Source of the DNA: Priapulus caudatus
Taxonomy: Eukaryota > Priapulida > Priapulimorpha > Priapulimorphida > Priapulidae
Length of the DNA: 60,157 nucleotides
Assembly: GCF_000485595.1 (NCBI RefSeq)
Contig: NW_014577375.1
Span: 74,168 to 134,324 of the forward strand
Reading direction: 5' to 3'
Part shown: positions 1-11,710 of the stretch, piece by piece
Layout: every line of letters starts with the position of its first letter
Numbering within the stretch: the stretch's first letter is position 1
Translations under genes and position numbers: made by a program
Notes under the pieces: model-generated
The model's database searches: none
Told to the model about the DNA's origin: nothing
The model's input: the letters and a program-made list of their open reading frames with translations, nothing else

Positions 1-390
1 CAGTGTGGGGGCAGGGGGCGGGGCAGTGTGGAGGCTGGGGCGGGGCAGTGTAGGGGCTGGGGCGGGGCAGTGTGGGGGCTGGGACGGGGCAGTGTGGGGG
101 CTGGGGCGGGGCAGTGTGGGGGCTGGGGCGGGGCAGTGTGGGGGCTGGGGCGGGGCAGTGTGGGGGCTGGGACTGGAGCAGCAGTGTGGGGCTGGGACCG
201 GAGCAGCAGTGTGGGGGCTGGGACTGGAGCAGCAGTGTGGGGGCTGGGACTGGAGCAGCAGTGTGGAGGCTGGGACTAGAGCAGCAGTGTGGAGGCTGGG
301 ACCGGAGCAGCAGTGTGGGGGCTGGGACTGGAGCAGCAGTGTGGGGCTGGGATCGGAGCAGCAGTGTGGGGCTGGAACAAGGGCAGGGCA
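1..390. repeat. G-rich minisatellite, 22-bp unit shifting to 25/26-bp unit
   Basis: The repeat is anchored on CAGTGT. For the first ~180 bases the unit is 22 bp with a GGGGCTGGGGCGGGG core. It then becomes a 25-26 bp unit carrying GGACTGGAGCAG. Runs of G on the plus strand could form G-quadruplexes. It lies on the 3' side of the ABCG exon at 437-675, presumably in the next intron. Long reading frames here are only a product of the repeat. Confidence 0.9.
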
Positions 391-436
391 GTGAGCACGC
401 AGCACCAGCAGCGGCGCACGCGCGCGATCGGCTTAC

Positions 437-675
437 CATCTTGCGGCGCTCGCCGGCCGACGAGCTGCGCGAGTACTTGAGCCGCGAGAAGAGCGTGATG
501 AACTGTTCGACGGTGAGGTAGGAGATGAGCAGGTCCTCCTTGCGCACGTACGCGACCGTCTCGCGCAGGTGCTTCAGCTGCAGCAGCACGCCGTTGACGA
601 CCACCTCGCCGAAATACCTGAGGCCCGGCGGCCGATGACCGGACATCATCTCAAGTAGCGCCGTCTTGCCCGAAT
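437..675 (-). CDS. ABCG exon with second half of Walker A
   Basis: The acceptor CTCCGCAG precedes ATTCGGGCAAGACG, giving H-S-G-K-T when joined to the upstream exon. The exon encodes 79 codons, including LLEMMSGHRPPGLRYFGEVV, and ends in phase 0 at AAGATG|GTAAGC. Confidence 0.87.
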
Positions 676-2946
676 CTGCGGAGGTAGAGAGAGCGTAGCA
701 GAGACGCTGTCAGGCTGTGGCTCGTTGTCAGGAAACATCGTGGATAGTTATGACCTCGTGTCGTAGGGAAGCGACGTGAAAAAGTAACGGCATTTCAGAC
801 TTATCCATGCACTTCTAATCATTTTAGAACTACTTGTTTCGTTTCTGACAACGGGTTCCCGGTCAGTTAGCAACTTGGTGTGTGGGTGTGCACGGGGATA
901 GTGCATGAGGGGAGTTAGTAGACTAGTCTGCAGTACTTGCATGTATAGGAGTTGTCATTGGACTTGTGTGTTGCTACATAACATACATATTTATATGCTG
1001 TGGATTGCAGTTATACATGTAAAAAGTTCGATCAGCAAGCATGCGTGTCTATACACTCGTAAACAGAATATGCTTGTATACATTTGTGAACAGAATGTAC
1101 ATATATACGAGTTGAAAGAGTACAAAACGTGCATGTGTACACTAGTGTAAACAATACACGCATGCTTACATACTTATTAACAGTACACGCATGCTTACAG
1201 GTGTGTAAACAGTACATGAGCTTGCCTGTGTACATGCATGTAAACGGTAAAAGTCACATGCCTGCGTACACGTGTAAAAAACGTCACATGCCTGCGACAT
1301 GCGTGTAAACGTCACATGCCTGCGTACACGCGTGTAAACGTCACATGCCTGCGTACACGCGTGTAAACGTCACATGCCTGCGTACACGCCTGTAAACCTC
1401 ACATGCATGCGTACACGCGTGTAAACGTCACATGCCTGCGTACACGCGTGTAAACGTCACATGCCTGCGTACATGCGTGTAAACGTCACATGCCTGCGTA
1501 CACGCCTGTAAACGTCACATGCATGCGTACACGCGTGTAAACGTCACATGCCTGCATACACTCGTGTAAACATCACATGCCTGCGTACACTCGTGTAAAT
1601 GTCACATGCCTGCGTACACTCGTGTAAATGTCACACCCTTGTATACACGCATGTAGACAGCACACGCATGTAGACAGCACACACACACCTGTGTACATGC
1701 ATGTAGACTACACGCGGCACAAACAGGCAGGGCTGCGGGCTGGCTGGGGGCTGGGTGGGCGAGACTTACGCGGGCTGCCGAGTATCGCGAGCAGCTCGCC
1801 GCCGTGCAGCTCGAACGTGATGCCGTCGAGGGCGCGCTCGACGTGCTTCGTCTTGCAGCAGCAGCAGCAGCTGCTCGTGTGCACCTCGGACGTGACGTCG
1901 CGCAGCTGCAGGTGCGGGTACTGCGACAGCTGCGCGTCCGGCACGTCGCCGATGTCGTACACGCCGTATCCCCCCGTTGGCGGGTACTTGTCCCAGTACC
2001 AGTCGTTGCGCGCGTACATGCGGCCGATCGGCACGGGCGTCACCGCGCCCTTGGACAGCGTCCAGTCGTCGTAGCGACCGCCGCCGTTCGTCTGCTCGAA
2101 GGCGGCGTCGTGCTGCTGCCGCTTCTCGTACGCGTTGCTGATCGGCTCCGCGTTCGGCACCAGGTTCGCCGTGCTGCGGTAGTCCGGCGAGCCGCGCGCA
2201 GCTTCCTGGCGGCGGGCGTCGTCGAGGCCGCCGTACGCGCTCTGCGTGCGTCGCTGCGCGCTGAGGCGGCCGCCGGGGCTCGGCGAGCGGTCGCGCGTGA
2301 ATCCGCCGTACGCGCTCGCCGTGCCGCGCTGCTGATCGCCGTAGTAGCGGTACTCCTTCTCCAGCAGCATGTCGTCGACGCTGTGCGCGCGGGGGCGCCG
2401 CCCGTCCGGCAAGCGTCCGCCGCCGCCGCCGCCGCGCCGCACGTCGTACTGCGAGCTCGCGACGCGGCCCTGAGCGCCGTCGCCGACGACGACGTTCTCC
2501 GGGTGGCTGCGCGCGCGCCGCAGGTTGCTCTCCTCCATCCCCCCGCCACCGCCCTGGATCACGTCCGTCGAGTAGTAGCGGCTGCGGCCGACGCCGGGGC
2601 GCGGCAGCCCAAAGTTTATGAGCATGTCGGCGTCGACGCCGTCGCCGCGCGACACGGCGAGCTTTGAGTCGACCTTCTGCGCGTGGATGAGCGTCGAGAT
2701 GGTGGTCGGGTCGAGGCGGAACTCGCCATACGGGTATGGCCGCGTGCGCTTGTTGCGCAGCGCGTTGTCGACGAAGCCGGCGTTGATGTTCTGCCGGTAG
2801 ATCGACCACTCGTGCATGTCGTCCGAGTGGCCGCGCACGCGGTTCGAGTAGTCGCTGCCACCTGGCGGCCGGTGCGGCAGCGTGCCCCCGCCCTCGCGCC
2901 CCGGCGGCGGCGGCAGGTAACGCTTATGTCCATCGATTTCGAGCAT
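437..2946 (-). CDS. ABCG-family half-transporter, N-terminal part (two exons; truncated at window edge)
   Basis: ABCG proteins are ATP-driven lipid or sterol exporters with the ATPase domain before the membrane domain. Two exons are visible, 1770-2946 and 437-675, joining in frame (C|AT) to 472 residues. The first ~345 residues are a low-complexity Gly/Arg/Tyr/Ser-rich extension. The ATPase then begins (LDGITFELHGGELLAILGS) and the Walker A motif GSPHSGKT (about residues 390-397) is built across the splice junction. The second exon continues through a Q-loop-like region. Walker B, signature and membrane segments must lie beyond base 1. Length and order fit ABCG, perhaps the sterolin (ABCG5/8) group, but I cannot assign the orthologue. 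The start at 2946 is the first Met after an acceptor-like TTTCAG about 19 bases upstream, so a further 5' exon is possible. Confidence 0.82.
1255..1640. repeat. 29-bp minisatellite with palindromic core, ABCG intron
   Basis: About 13 copies of a 29-30 bp unit (TGCGTACACGCGTGTAAACG followed by TCACATGCC) with few changes. Degenerate relatives flank it from about 1040 to 1720. Each unit contains the self-complementary TACACGCGTGTA. The units are contiguous and no unique spacers separate them. Confidence 0.9.
1770..2946 (-). CDS. ABCG exon: long N-terminal extension and start of ATPase domain
   Basis: 392 codons plus one base, ending CCCGC|GTAAGT. The exon is much more GC-rich than its surroundings and rich in Gly, Arg, Ser and Tyr. 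A run of five Cys codons (TGC repeats, ~1855-1870) sits just before VERALDGITFELHGG, the first strand of the ATPase. The long frames readable on the opposite strand are shadows of its GC bias. Confidence 0.85.
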
Positions 2947-5900
2947 GTCTGCGATGTGTGTCGTCTGAAACAGTCGCAGGAGACGATTACGTCATGGCGC
3001 ATATAAAATCGGCAAGAATTGTTAGTTGACGCATAGTATGGCGCACGCACGTAAAAAGTATCGAATTTAAAAGTTATTCACCGCACTGCGATAGGTTGGA
3101 TACAAATGAATGTAATGTCTCTAAATGTATACGTGTGAAAGGTGCAACACGAAAATGAAAATGGAATGAAAACGTCACATGACCCCTCTAAGATGAAGGT
3201 GATCAGAGACTGCACCAGCTATGGTTTACCGTTAATGGTAATTAAGGTAATTAAAGCTGTACACAGGTAATTACATTATAATGCACTTAAGGTGATAAAA
3301 GCTGTGACGTATAAGCATTGTTACTGAGGTTTTACCAGCCTGCGCATCCACTGGCAGCCAACAAGTAACACAGCTAGTTTTGCCCACTAAACTGGTTTAT
3401 CGGCTACGAAAATAGCAATACGCCAGTCGAGTATGACAAAAATAAACATAAGAGAGATTTCTTTCCACGTCAATGTGACGTTACGAGGTTTAGATGAGGT
3501 GAGGTGTTTTTTATTGCTCATAACTGTCAATTGATATCCTGAGTCTAGAACACAACGTTTGGAAAGACGGCTGCCGAGCTGGAATAATAAGTAAGAGAAT
3601 CTACTGTATATGCGGCAGCAGGTCTTTCTATCGACTTTCCCGAAATACTATTGGAGGGCAACATCGTATAGCATTAGCAAGCGAAAACATGCAGATGGTG
3701 TAACAGATTGCTGCGCGTCACCAACGCCAACTACCTGGAAGTACAAATTACCGGCGAAAATATGTATCGAGTATGCTGGCGACATTAATTATACGACGTG
3801 GTGTTGTATATATCGAGACGGGTATACAAAGCGCTGTCGGTAATAGTTCGCGTACATTGCCGGCCATGCATGCATGCACACGTGGATGTGCGCGTGCCTG
3901 TAGGCATGAATTATCAATGGATGCACACCAAGAGTAGATAATAACATGTGTTATATGTTATTATATAACATAATATATGTTATTATATAATATAACATAA
4001 TAATGTTATATTATCTACTCTTGATGCACACGTATAGGAAGTACGTACAGAACGGTAGAGTAAAGTTCATTACAGAAGCGACGTATTGTGTTGTGATCGG
4101 GCAAACATGCATACATTTTAGTGTGGCATCAAATACGTTTTACGACGATTTTTTTTATATTAATCGAATATTACTAAAAAAACGGCTTAAAGCGGTCGTT
4201 ACCACCAATTTTAGCAAACGGATGACAGGATTTCGTGGGTGCAGGTATATATACGCGCAGAGAAGTTAAGGGCCGTTAGTGAAGTTAGCTAAGCTTGTCA
4301 CATAACCGGAGGAAAAGTGGCATAATAACACCCAAGATAACGGCGTTACCAGTTCTTTCAACCTCGCCGACGCCTCTCCCCAAAAGTGACTCTCATCTCG
4401 GCTGACCCAAATACCTACACTTGGCATTTCTACTTACGTAACAATGTACAACGATGCACGGTTTTAACCTACTTCACTCCTCAGCCAACATTATGTAACA
4501 CACATATCTCATTGTGTGTGTGTGTCACGCGTGCTGTTATATGCACAGTAACCTGTCTGATTAAATACACAATGAATAGGTACTTCATAACAAAATGCAC
4601 GCGCGCATACACACACGCACGCTCACGCACATTTACAAACGTAAGCATGCGCGCGCACACACACTTACACACCTGCTTACTCATTTACTCCTGCTGCTAA
4701 TAAATGTTCTCTTTACGTCATAACACGAATATATTACAGCATTTGGCAAACTCCACTCATTTACGAACATTTTACATGATAACTGCATGTTAGCACACGC
4801 CCTTTATCAAACTGGCAACGAAAGCTTGCAGCCACCGTCTTACGCCCCACACCCTCGCCTCCGTTTGACTGCAGTCTCTCCGGGTACAGCAATGAATAGG
4901 AGGGAGTACCCGCATTGGAATGGCATTGGAAGCATTGGAATGCCACTCACGACAGGCAGCCGCGGCTCAGCTCTCTGAAACGAGTATCTCGGCAGTCGAG
5001 ATAAAGATGTTCAGGGTGGGGCCGCATCGCATGACAGATGAGAGACACGATGGGATTAATGTGCGATGCTGCCAACACGGTCCAGACGACGCCGTGGCGA
5101 GAGATGCTATCGGTACCGTAAGATGGTCTCCCAATGGGGGAGTTTATATATAATATTAGCGAGAAGCGTGGAATGATCGCTTAGCGTAGAAGCGCGAAAA
5201 AGTTTTTTGTGGCGTTTTGACCGCCTGCCGTGACGCCTGATTTCCGTCTAGAAATTATCCTTGCGCGAAAAAGCCTAATTATTTCACCAATTACCACGCA
5301 TTTAGTTCCCCCACCCCCGATTTTTATGCCGAATTTTACGTAGCATGCGTGCGGAAACAGTAAGATTAGCGTTTCATTAACATAAGTTAGTAAGAAATGG
5401 AGATATTTAGCGAGAAGATAAAAATGGTCCATTTACTGTTCACCTAGATTTAGAGGTGCCCACCCAATCAGAACCCTCTGTTAACCCACATCACACAAAA
5501 ACGCACTAAATTAATAAAGGCTAATAAGGAACTACTATACAGACATTAGACACCGCTCCTGTTTGTATCGCTGTTTATCCAACATGAGATTAGGATGCCT
5601 AGGTTCATAACACCTGATTCCATAGTGTTTAGGTGCAGATATCCTTGTAATTTTTCCTAAACAAGGTTGGTCCTGGGGATGGCGCCGGAGGGTTGTATTC
5701 AGGTGGTCTAGTCTGAGTAGTCTCTGGTAAACTCTGACGGTGGACGCAGTCCACAATGAAACACGCCACATGGGTTTCGTATAAAATAGGGTTTCATCCC
5801 AATCATCGTTAAAGTCCGCCACGTATAATGCTCTTTTGGGTGGGCGTGCTCACGCGATACACCCAATGATTAGCGTGGGTGTCTGTGTGAATAGCTAGAT

Positions 5901-6577
5901 TTCCTCCTCAGATTTACTGCATGGAGACGAGGAGGAGCGATCAAGATTAGGTCCTACTCAACACAAAGAGTAATTCTGAAAACAGAAAAGCCTGTACCTA
6001 TGCGTGAACACCAACGTCTAAATAACAGAGATGGGCATTGAGGCCAGGTAACACAAATAGGCTGGATTGTTGGGGCATGCGATTATTGTATTAACCGAAC
6101 AGTGGTGCGAAAAAATACTACTTGACAGCAACGAACTGGTATTCAGCTGTAGCAGCCGTTGATAAAATACAATACGATAAGAGACGTTCATATCTTGTGG
6201 TTCCTTCTCGGTGCTTTGCGCTCTCAACCTATTTTCTCCTTCACAGACCCTCGTGAAATCTGGGAACTGACCCTCGGTTACACGTGTAATTTCTCGGAGA
6301 GAGCAACAGCGCGAAACGCACTGCGTAATTGCTACCCTATCTTTACCATAAAATGAGGAAGTGTTTTCCGATGATGGAGCAAGGTACAAGAGGGATGCAT
6401 GAGGTCACGGTTGCGGTTGTTAACCATGCTTCGCTGATCACTGCCGCCTCATAATAGGCTATAATAGCAAAGCAACGAGCCCGCAGCCTCATAACATTCA
6501 GAAAAGCAACTAGCTATGGCAGGACAGGCGTACGCTGGTCAGCAACCTCTAATAAAGAGCTAGTAGCTATAGGGCAA
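2947..6577. other. No gene seen; upstream flank of ABCG
   Basis: AT-rich single-copy-looking sequence upstream of the ABCG start. It contains the small hairpin transposon at 3929-4023 and a CA/CG alternating stretch around 4500-4680. Short open frames (up to ~120 codons) show no family resemblance, exon borders or codon bias. Confidence 0.6.
3929..4023. mobile_element. 95-bp hairpin MITE with 8-bp target duplication
   Basis: Inverted termini CAAGAGTAGATAAT...ATTATCTACTCTTG enclose AT-rich DNA that is nearly one long palindrome. The flanks are a perfect direct repeat ATGCACAC (3921-3928 and 4024-4031), as expected for an 8-bp target-site duplication. It belongs to the same family as the elements at 41469-42224 and 18297-18983. 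Confidence 0.88.
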
Positions 6578-7042
6578 CCGGGAGAGAGAGAGAGAGAGAG
6601 ATGGAGGAAGAGAGCGAGAGAGAGGTAGAGGGAGATCGAGAAAGTGAGAAAAGGGGAGGAGGAAGAGGGCGAAAAGAGAGAACGAGAGAGAGAGGGGGCG
6701 TGAGAGAAAGAAAGAGACTAAGAGAGAGGTAGAGGGAGATCGAGAAAGTGAGAAAAGGGGAGGAGGAAGAGGGCGAAAGGAGAGAACGAGAGAGAGAGGG
6801 GGCGTGAGAGAAAGAAAGAGACTAAGAGAGAGGTAGAGGGAGATCGAGAAAGTGAGAAAAGGGGAGGAGGAAGAGGGCGAAAGGAGAGAACGAGAGAGAG
6901 AGGGGGCGTGAGAGAAAGAAAGAGACTAAGAGAGAGGTAGAGGGAGATCGAGAAAGTGAGAAAAGGGGAGGAGGAAGAGGGCGAAAGGAGAGAACGAGAG
7001 AGAGAGGGGGCGTGAGAGAAAGAAAGAGACTAAGAGAGAGTA

Positions 7043-7073
<31 letters not shown>

Positions 7074-7110
7074 CGCGAACGAAAGAGAGAAAGAGAGAGG
7101 GGTGAGGGGG
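6578..7110. repeat. Homopurine minisatellite, 104-bp unit, about four copies
   Basis: AGAGGTAGAG recurs at 6621, 6725, 6829 and 6933, so the period is exactly 104 bp. The copies are nearly identical. Simple (AG)n tracts flank the array. The plus strand is almost pure purine for ~500 bp, a composition able to form triplex DNA. Confidence 0.95.
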
Positions 7111-9883
7111 ATGCGAAAGTTCCAAGCGTATCGATTTGCAAAGCCGTTCTGCCACTTTACGACACCCTAATAATAATGGCTGCATCGTGTAATGAGAGTG
7201 CCCTGCAGCGACGTTAGAAACGTATGGTAACCCTCCCCCTCCAACCGTAATTACTAGCTGTCATTGGCCAGTCATACATATATAGCTGTGCTGGTGGCAA
7301 ACAAGTCCAATATGCTGGAAAATGCGTATGTGGACACCAAGCATATCTGGTTAAATAGATGACAAAGCAATGCGAGTACAACCGTCCGACCGAAACATAT
7401 AATGACCCCTTTGACAATCGTGCACGGAGCAAAACCTTTCGACTGACCTAACCCTCAAAAAGCCACACAGTCCCTCCATTGTCACCCGATTTCGACTACT
7501 GGGGTAACTTTGGCACATTGTTTGCCCCATTCCAAGATACACATGTACCGTGATAGAATAAACATACCACGGCAGTGCAGATGTGGGTGAGGGACAGAGG
7601 AAGGGGTGATTGGCCTTGCCTCGAAAAAACCTCCACGTTTCTTTACTACTCCAGTTCTGGATTTCGTGTGCTACGTAATTGCGCTATATTTCTCGAACCG
7701 AATAGGATAACGTGCTGTTATGATTCAATCATTCCTCGTTTGACATTCTATAAATTTTATAGTATAAAAGCACTATTTGAACAGACTTCCCGACCATACA
7801 AGGCATTCTAGAAATTTCCTACCCCACGCATAGTGCACACACCTCCCCATCTCCCATCTATTCACTGTCCCATATAACAAGCACAGATTCCATCCCGGTC
7901 TGACCCACTCCCTCTTCCCACCTAGCAACCACAGGTCTCTCTCTATGTACCCAGCCACCCCCTCAACTCACATAGCAAGCACAGGTCCCCTCCGTGCCTA
8001 CCCACCCCCTCAACCCACATAGCAAGCACAGGTCCCCTCCGTGCCCACTCCCTGTCGGATCAACTACATAGCAAGCACGGGTCTCCCTCCTTACCCCATG
8101 TGCAAGTATACATGACTCCGATCCAGCCATGTGTACTTGGCTACACCTGTCCTCGGCGCTTACGTGGAACGCAATTATTGCGTGATTTTGGTAAAGTGGT
8201 GTTTGAGTGGATTCGATGAGCCATTAAGTCGTATTGCTTTGTACAGATGTACGCGGGGGAACGACTCGCATAAAGGCCAATGTGACGCATCTCGTCGTTA
8301 GTATGACGTCACTGCACAGCTGTCACGCCGTCGTACATGGCACCTCTAGCTGCAACTTCACAACCGATATCAGGGAGATAAAAACATTCACTCCTCGGGT
8401 TGTCAGCATGCTCCAGTTTCAACCATACCGTAGATGCAGGTTGTTAAAACACCGGGCGTAACTGCATAGCAGCGTGTAATCCACATCTAAGACGCTATAT
8501 ATCATCGCCGCACCACGACAACGCTCACGTTCTCTGCACGGATGTCTGACGGAATGTGAATAGCGTGTAGAAACTGCTTGTGCCGAACCAGAGAGACCTC
8601 GCGGCAAAACTTTGCCTGCGCTGTTCTTATCTGGGCCGCGTCTCTCGCCCGATGGCATGCCGTCCCTGAGCAGTATTTGTAGCGAGAGCTTAGTTCAAGT
8701 ATTATGTTCGTGACTGTAGAAGACCTGAATGTGCCCGCGCAAGCAATCTATAACAGCTAGTAAGGCCAGTAATAATAGATGTAGGTAAGATACTAAGAAA
8801 GCTCTGCGTGATGGTTCCGTCGATGGGGCTTGAGTTGGGAGTGGCAAATGAAATAGGGGAGGGCATGCGAATCAAACATTCAACATACCCGCGAATTATA
8901 TTGCTCCGTGAAAATATCTATATGACAGTGAATTCTGAAAATGAACATAACATATTGAAGCTACGATCGACCATTTGTTATGTTGAAAGACAGAAGAGAA
9001 TCTACCGGAGTAGAGAAAAGAGTACAGCTCTGCACGCGTTGTCCCGCACACGCACCTACACTCAGATGGATAGTCGCCACCCCGTTCACACGCACGCACG
9101 CACGTACGCACGCACGCACCCACGCTGTACACACCCACGCACGCACCCACGCTGTACACACCCACCCACGCACACAGACGCCGGATCTACCTACAACTGG
9201 CTCTAGTACACGCCCTCTACAACCACACCTAGACATCATGACTCAGGCGCACAGCTCGCGGAAGAGCCGCAACAAGCAACAAGCGCGGACAAGCAAGCGC
9301 AGTGCTGATGCCACCAGCGCCACAATAATTAACCACGCAGCTTATTACGGCGTGGCGATATGTTTACAATGTTATGACGAGGCGGTCGTAGAACCTGGTC
9401 GGGCTAAAGCTACCGATGAGATTCCGTGCCTAATGCAAGCGTCTTAGCATTCACTCCGTTAGCAGAACGCTATTAAAGCCAATTGCCAACACTTTCTATC
9501 TCGAAATTCTTCACCAAATCCCACGCAGCCTGAATATTCAAAAAAGCACGCAGCCGTACACCATGACAAAATGTTGCCTCCGAGGCATCCCTGCGCATGC
9601 TACCGATACACTTACAAACATTATAGATTGTTACACATGCCCGCACATACACACACGCACACACCGACGCACAAACACACGTGCAGACATGCACACACGT
9701 GCAGACATGCACACACGGACACAAACATTTAAAGAAATGTTCTATGGCGTGTTTCGTGAACAGCCTGCTTAAACTAAACATGCGCCAGCGCATGTTTCAC
9801 AGGACACTGTAATTACGTGCAGCCAGGTGGTAAATGTACCATAGAACAACTGCATACAAAACCTGCTAGCTTTCACCTAGTAT
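7111..9883. other. No gene seen; short tandem and CA/ACGC repeats
   Basis: A 45-50 bp direct repeat around ACATAGCAAGCAC lies at 7960-8085 (three copies) with looser copies before it. Alternating ACGC/CACA stretches lie at 9085-9180 and 9640-9725. I see no exon-like sequence. Confidence 0.6.
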
Positions 9884-10129
9884 AGCTGAGAGGGTCTATG
9901 TCCCCAAGGGTACTGCCGGAACGTACCCTGGGTACGGTCCGGTATACCGGAACGTACCCTGGTACTATCTAATATGCCGGACCGTACCTCGCCTACTCCA
10001 CTAACGAGTCTAGGGAGTCGCCTACGCCTACTCCTAACCCTAACCCTAACCATGTCAGATAGTTACCAGGGTACGTTCCGGTATACCGGATCAAACCCAT
10101 GTACCCTGGGGGACATAGACCCGATGAGC
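9884..10129. mobile_element. Palindromic MITE (GGGTCTATGTCCCC ends) carrying CCCTAA repeats
   Basis: It begins AGCTGAGAGGGTCTATGTCC and ends with the inverted copy GGACATAGACCCGATGAGC. Inner palindromic segments GTACCCTGG and CCGGTATACCGG follow. A (CCCTAA)3 tract sits off-centre. Related copies lie at 53774-53994 and 55486-55938. The flanks CCTAGTAT/CCCAATAT agree at 6 of 8 bases, which may be an aged 8-bp duplication. Confidence 0.8.
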
Positions 10130-10734
10130 CCCAATATACACACGCGCGCACAGGCTCGCACGCACGCACACACACAAACATAGGATCCTGCTGACCTACA
10201 TTTAATCTCGTTAAGACACGACAATTAGAAGAACATTTTTTATGTAAAACATGGTGCTGCGTTTTTAACCTTGGCAGTCGACTCAAGTGGCCCTACAGAA
10301 ACTATACATATTACTCTTGCTCAGTCTGTTCGCTTTGGTTTACGTTCATTGGCCTGGGGGTATTCACCTTCTACATACCTAGACTTATAAAATTCTACAG
10401 AGCATAGCAGGTGTCTAGCTGGTACAGTCTACTGAACCTGATTTTAAATCCATTTGGTTTGAACTGGACCCTATATATATTGGTTTCGTTGACAGACAGT
10501 AAACACTATATGAGGGTTGGATGCAGGTTCTCACTACAGTAATATTTCGCAGTGATTGAGAAATGCTAACGTTTGTGACAAAACCTATGTACACTAAAAC
10601 CTTTAAACTTACCACACAATATGGATTGACCAATTTAATTATAGCACACATCCGAAATGACAAAATCACATGTGGATTGCACACATTTCCCTAACTCTGA
10701 TACCATGAACCTATGAACACTACGATGATTATAT

Positions 10735-10771
10735 CAGGAGTCTATCCATAGATCAATATGATAGACTCCTG
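10735..10771. mobile_element. 37-bp hairpin flanked by 7-bp direct repeats
   Basis: CAGGAGTCTATC and its reverse complement GATAGACTCCTG enclose 13 bp. ATTATAT flanks both sides (10728-10734, 10772-10778). The ends match the CARGAGT hairpin family, so this may be its smallest member. Confidence 0.6.
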
Positions 10772-10923
10772 ATTATATCATGACAAATTCAACCTGCACT
10801 GAGCAGAGTCGCCCAGCCTTCAAGCAAGGACATAGCATAACCGCCTACTACAGCTACTACGTTACTTCAACAGGGATCAGCAGCTGGTGTCAGCACTCTC
10901 ACTGCTCTACCACTCACCTGTAC

Positions 10924-11328
10924 TTATTGCATAAACGCTTCCATGTCCGTTGGTCCAATAGATATCCGGTAGTTCCCACCTATGCAGCCATTGCTAATCA
11001 TACGAGGTGGAGAGCTCACAGACTGCAGCACAGCACAAGCATCCAGCGCTGACCTGCAAGCAATGCTGCCCGTCTGCCTGCACACTGGGCTAGGAGGTAC
11101 AACGAAACCGGATTGCCAGGTATTGTTCGCCTTAACGCACGTAAAGTAGGTGTGGGTTTGGGTGGGCGATGAGCCACGCAGAACATGTGTAGGCAGACAG
11201 GTCAACTTGACTTGCCCTGCAGCGCACTGTCGACACACTCGACTGATCAAGGTGAACCCATCGGCAGATGCTCTCTTGTCTCCCGCGCCTGTCGCAGCAC
11301 CTGTGTTCGGCCGTGAGCCGCTGCACAT
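10924..11328 (-). other. Unrecognised Cys-rich open frame, possible exon
   Basis: A 134-codon open frame lies downstream of METTL4 on the same strand. A stretch with G-x-VKLTC, then YFTC, then NNTW and PPSPVC has cysteine, Trp and P-x-C spacing loosely like half of a sushi/CCP module. The frame stops just before a GTGAGT donor-like site at ~10915. No acceptor in the right phase was established. It may be chance, METTL4 3' UTR, or an exon of a nested gene. Confidence 0.2.
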
Positions 11329-11614
11329 GTTACCTGCTTAGCGAGCATCACCTGCTAACAGCTCCCAGCATGGTCGCATAAGGACAGGCAGATATTGATG
11401 TTACGCATGCCCGACTTTTCACACTGAATCCACACCCTCAGTGCTTCCAAAGTAGAGTGCACAGAATTAGTGTTCTGCTCCTAGGCTGCAGGCCTACGCT
11501 TGCAGGCATGCCCACATGGACCCACCAACAAGACACAACGTAGGGGGAAGTTTTTCTTGAAAACTACATCCATGCTTCAGACAAGCAGTATGTAGTTTGA
11601 ACTCACGACTTGCA

Positions 11615-11710
11615 CTACGATTTCGTAGATTCCTCAATTCTGGCATGGTCATCCTGCTTGACCTCAAGAGGCTTTTTCACGAAATAATCAACGTGTTGAA
11701 ATTTCAGTAC
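11615..11710 (-). CDS. METTL4: METTL4 exon 9 (terminal)
   Basis: The acceptor TTTTTTATAG is followed by 31 codons beginning VLKFQHVDYF, the conserved METTL4 end, then a short charged tail and TAG. The AGCT-family transposon begins ten bases upstream of the acceptor (plus coordinate 11721). Confidence 0.93.
   Translation of the reverse strand, partial: VLKFQHVDYFVKKPLEVKQDDHARIEESTKS

Noticed and set aside
5-521. Trp/Gly/Gln-rich frames at the left edge
   Set aside because: Translations of the G-rich minisatellite.
1255-1640. CRISPR-like array with 29-bp repeats
   Set aside because: Units are contiguous without unique spacers and lie in a eukaryotic intron.
1804-2667. Long open frames antisense or out of frame to the ABCG exon (287 and 347 codons)
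   Set aside because: GC-rich shadow frames made of Arg/Ala/Val; only the frame containing the ATPase motif joins to the next exon.
5535-5822. 95-codon minus-strand frame with a vaguely reverse-transcriptase-like Trp/Leu pattern
   Set aside because: No catalytic motif and no neighbouring element structure.
8961-9239. Overlapping His/Thr/Arg and Val/Cys/Ala frames on both strands
   Set aside because: Produced by ACGC/CACC simple repeats.
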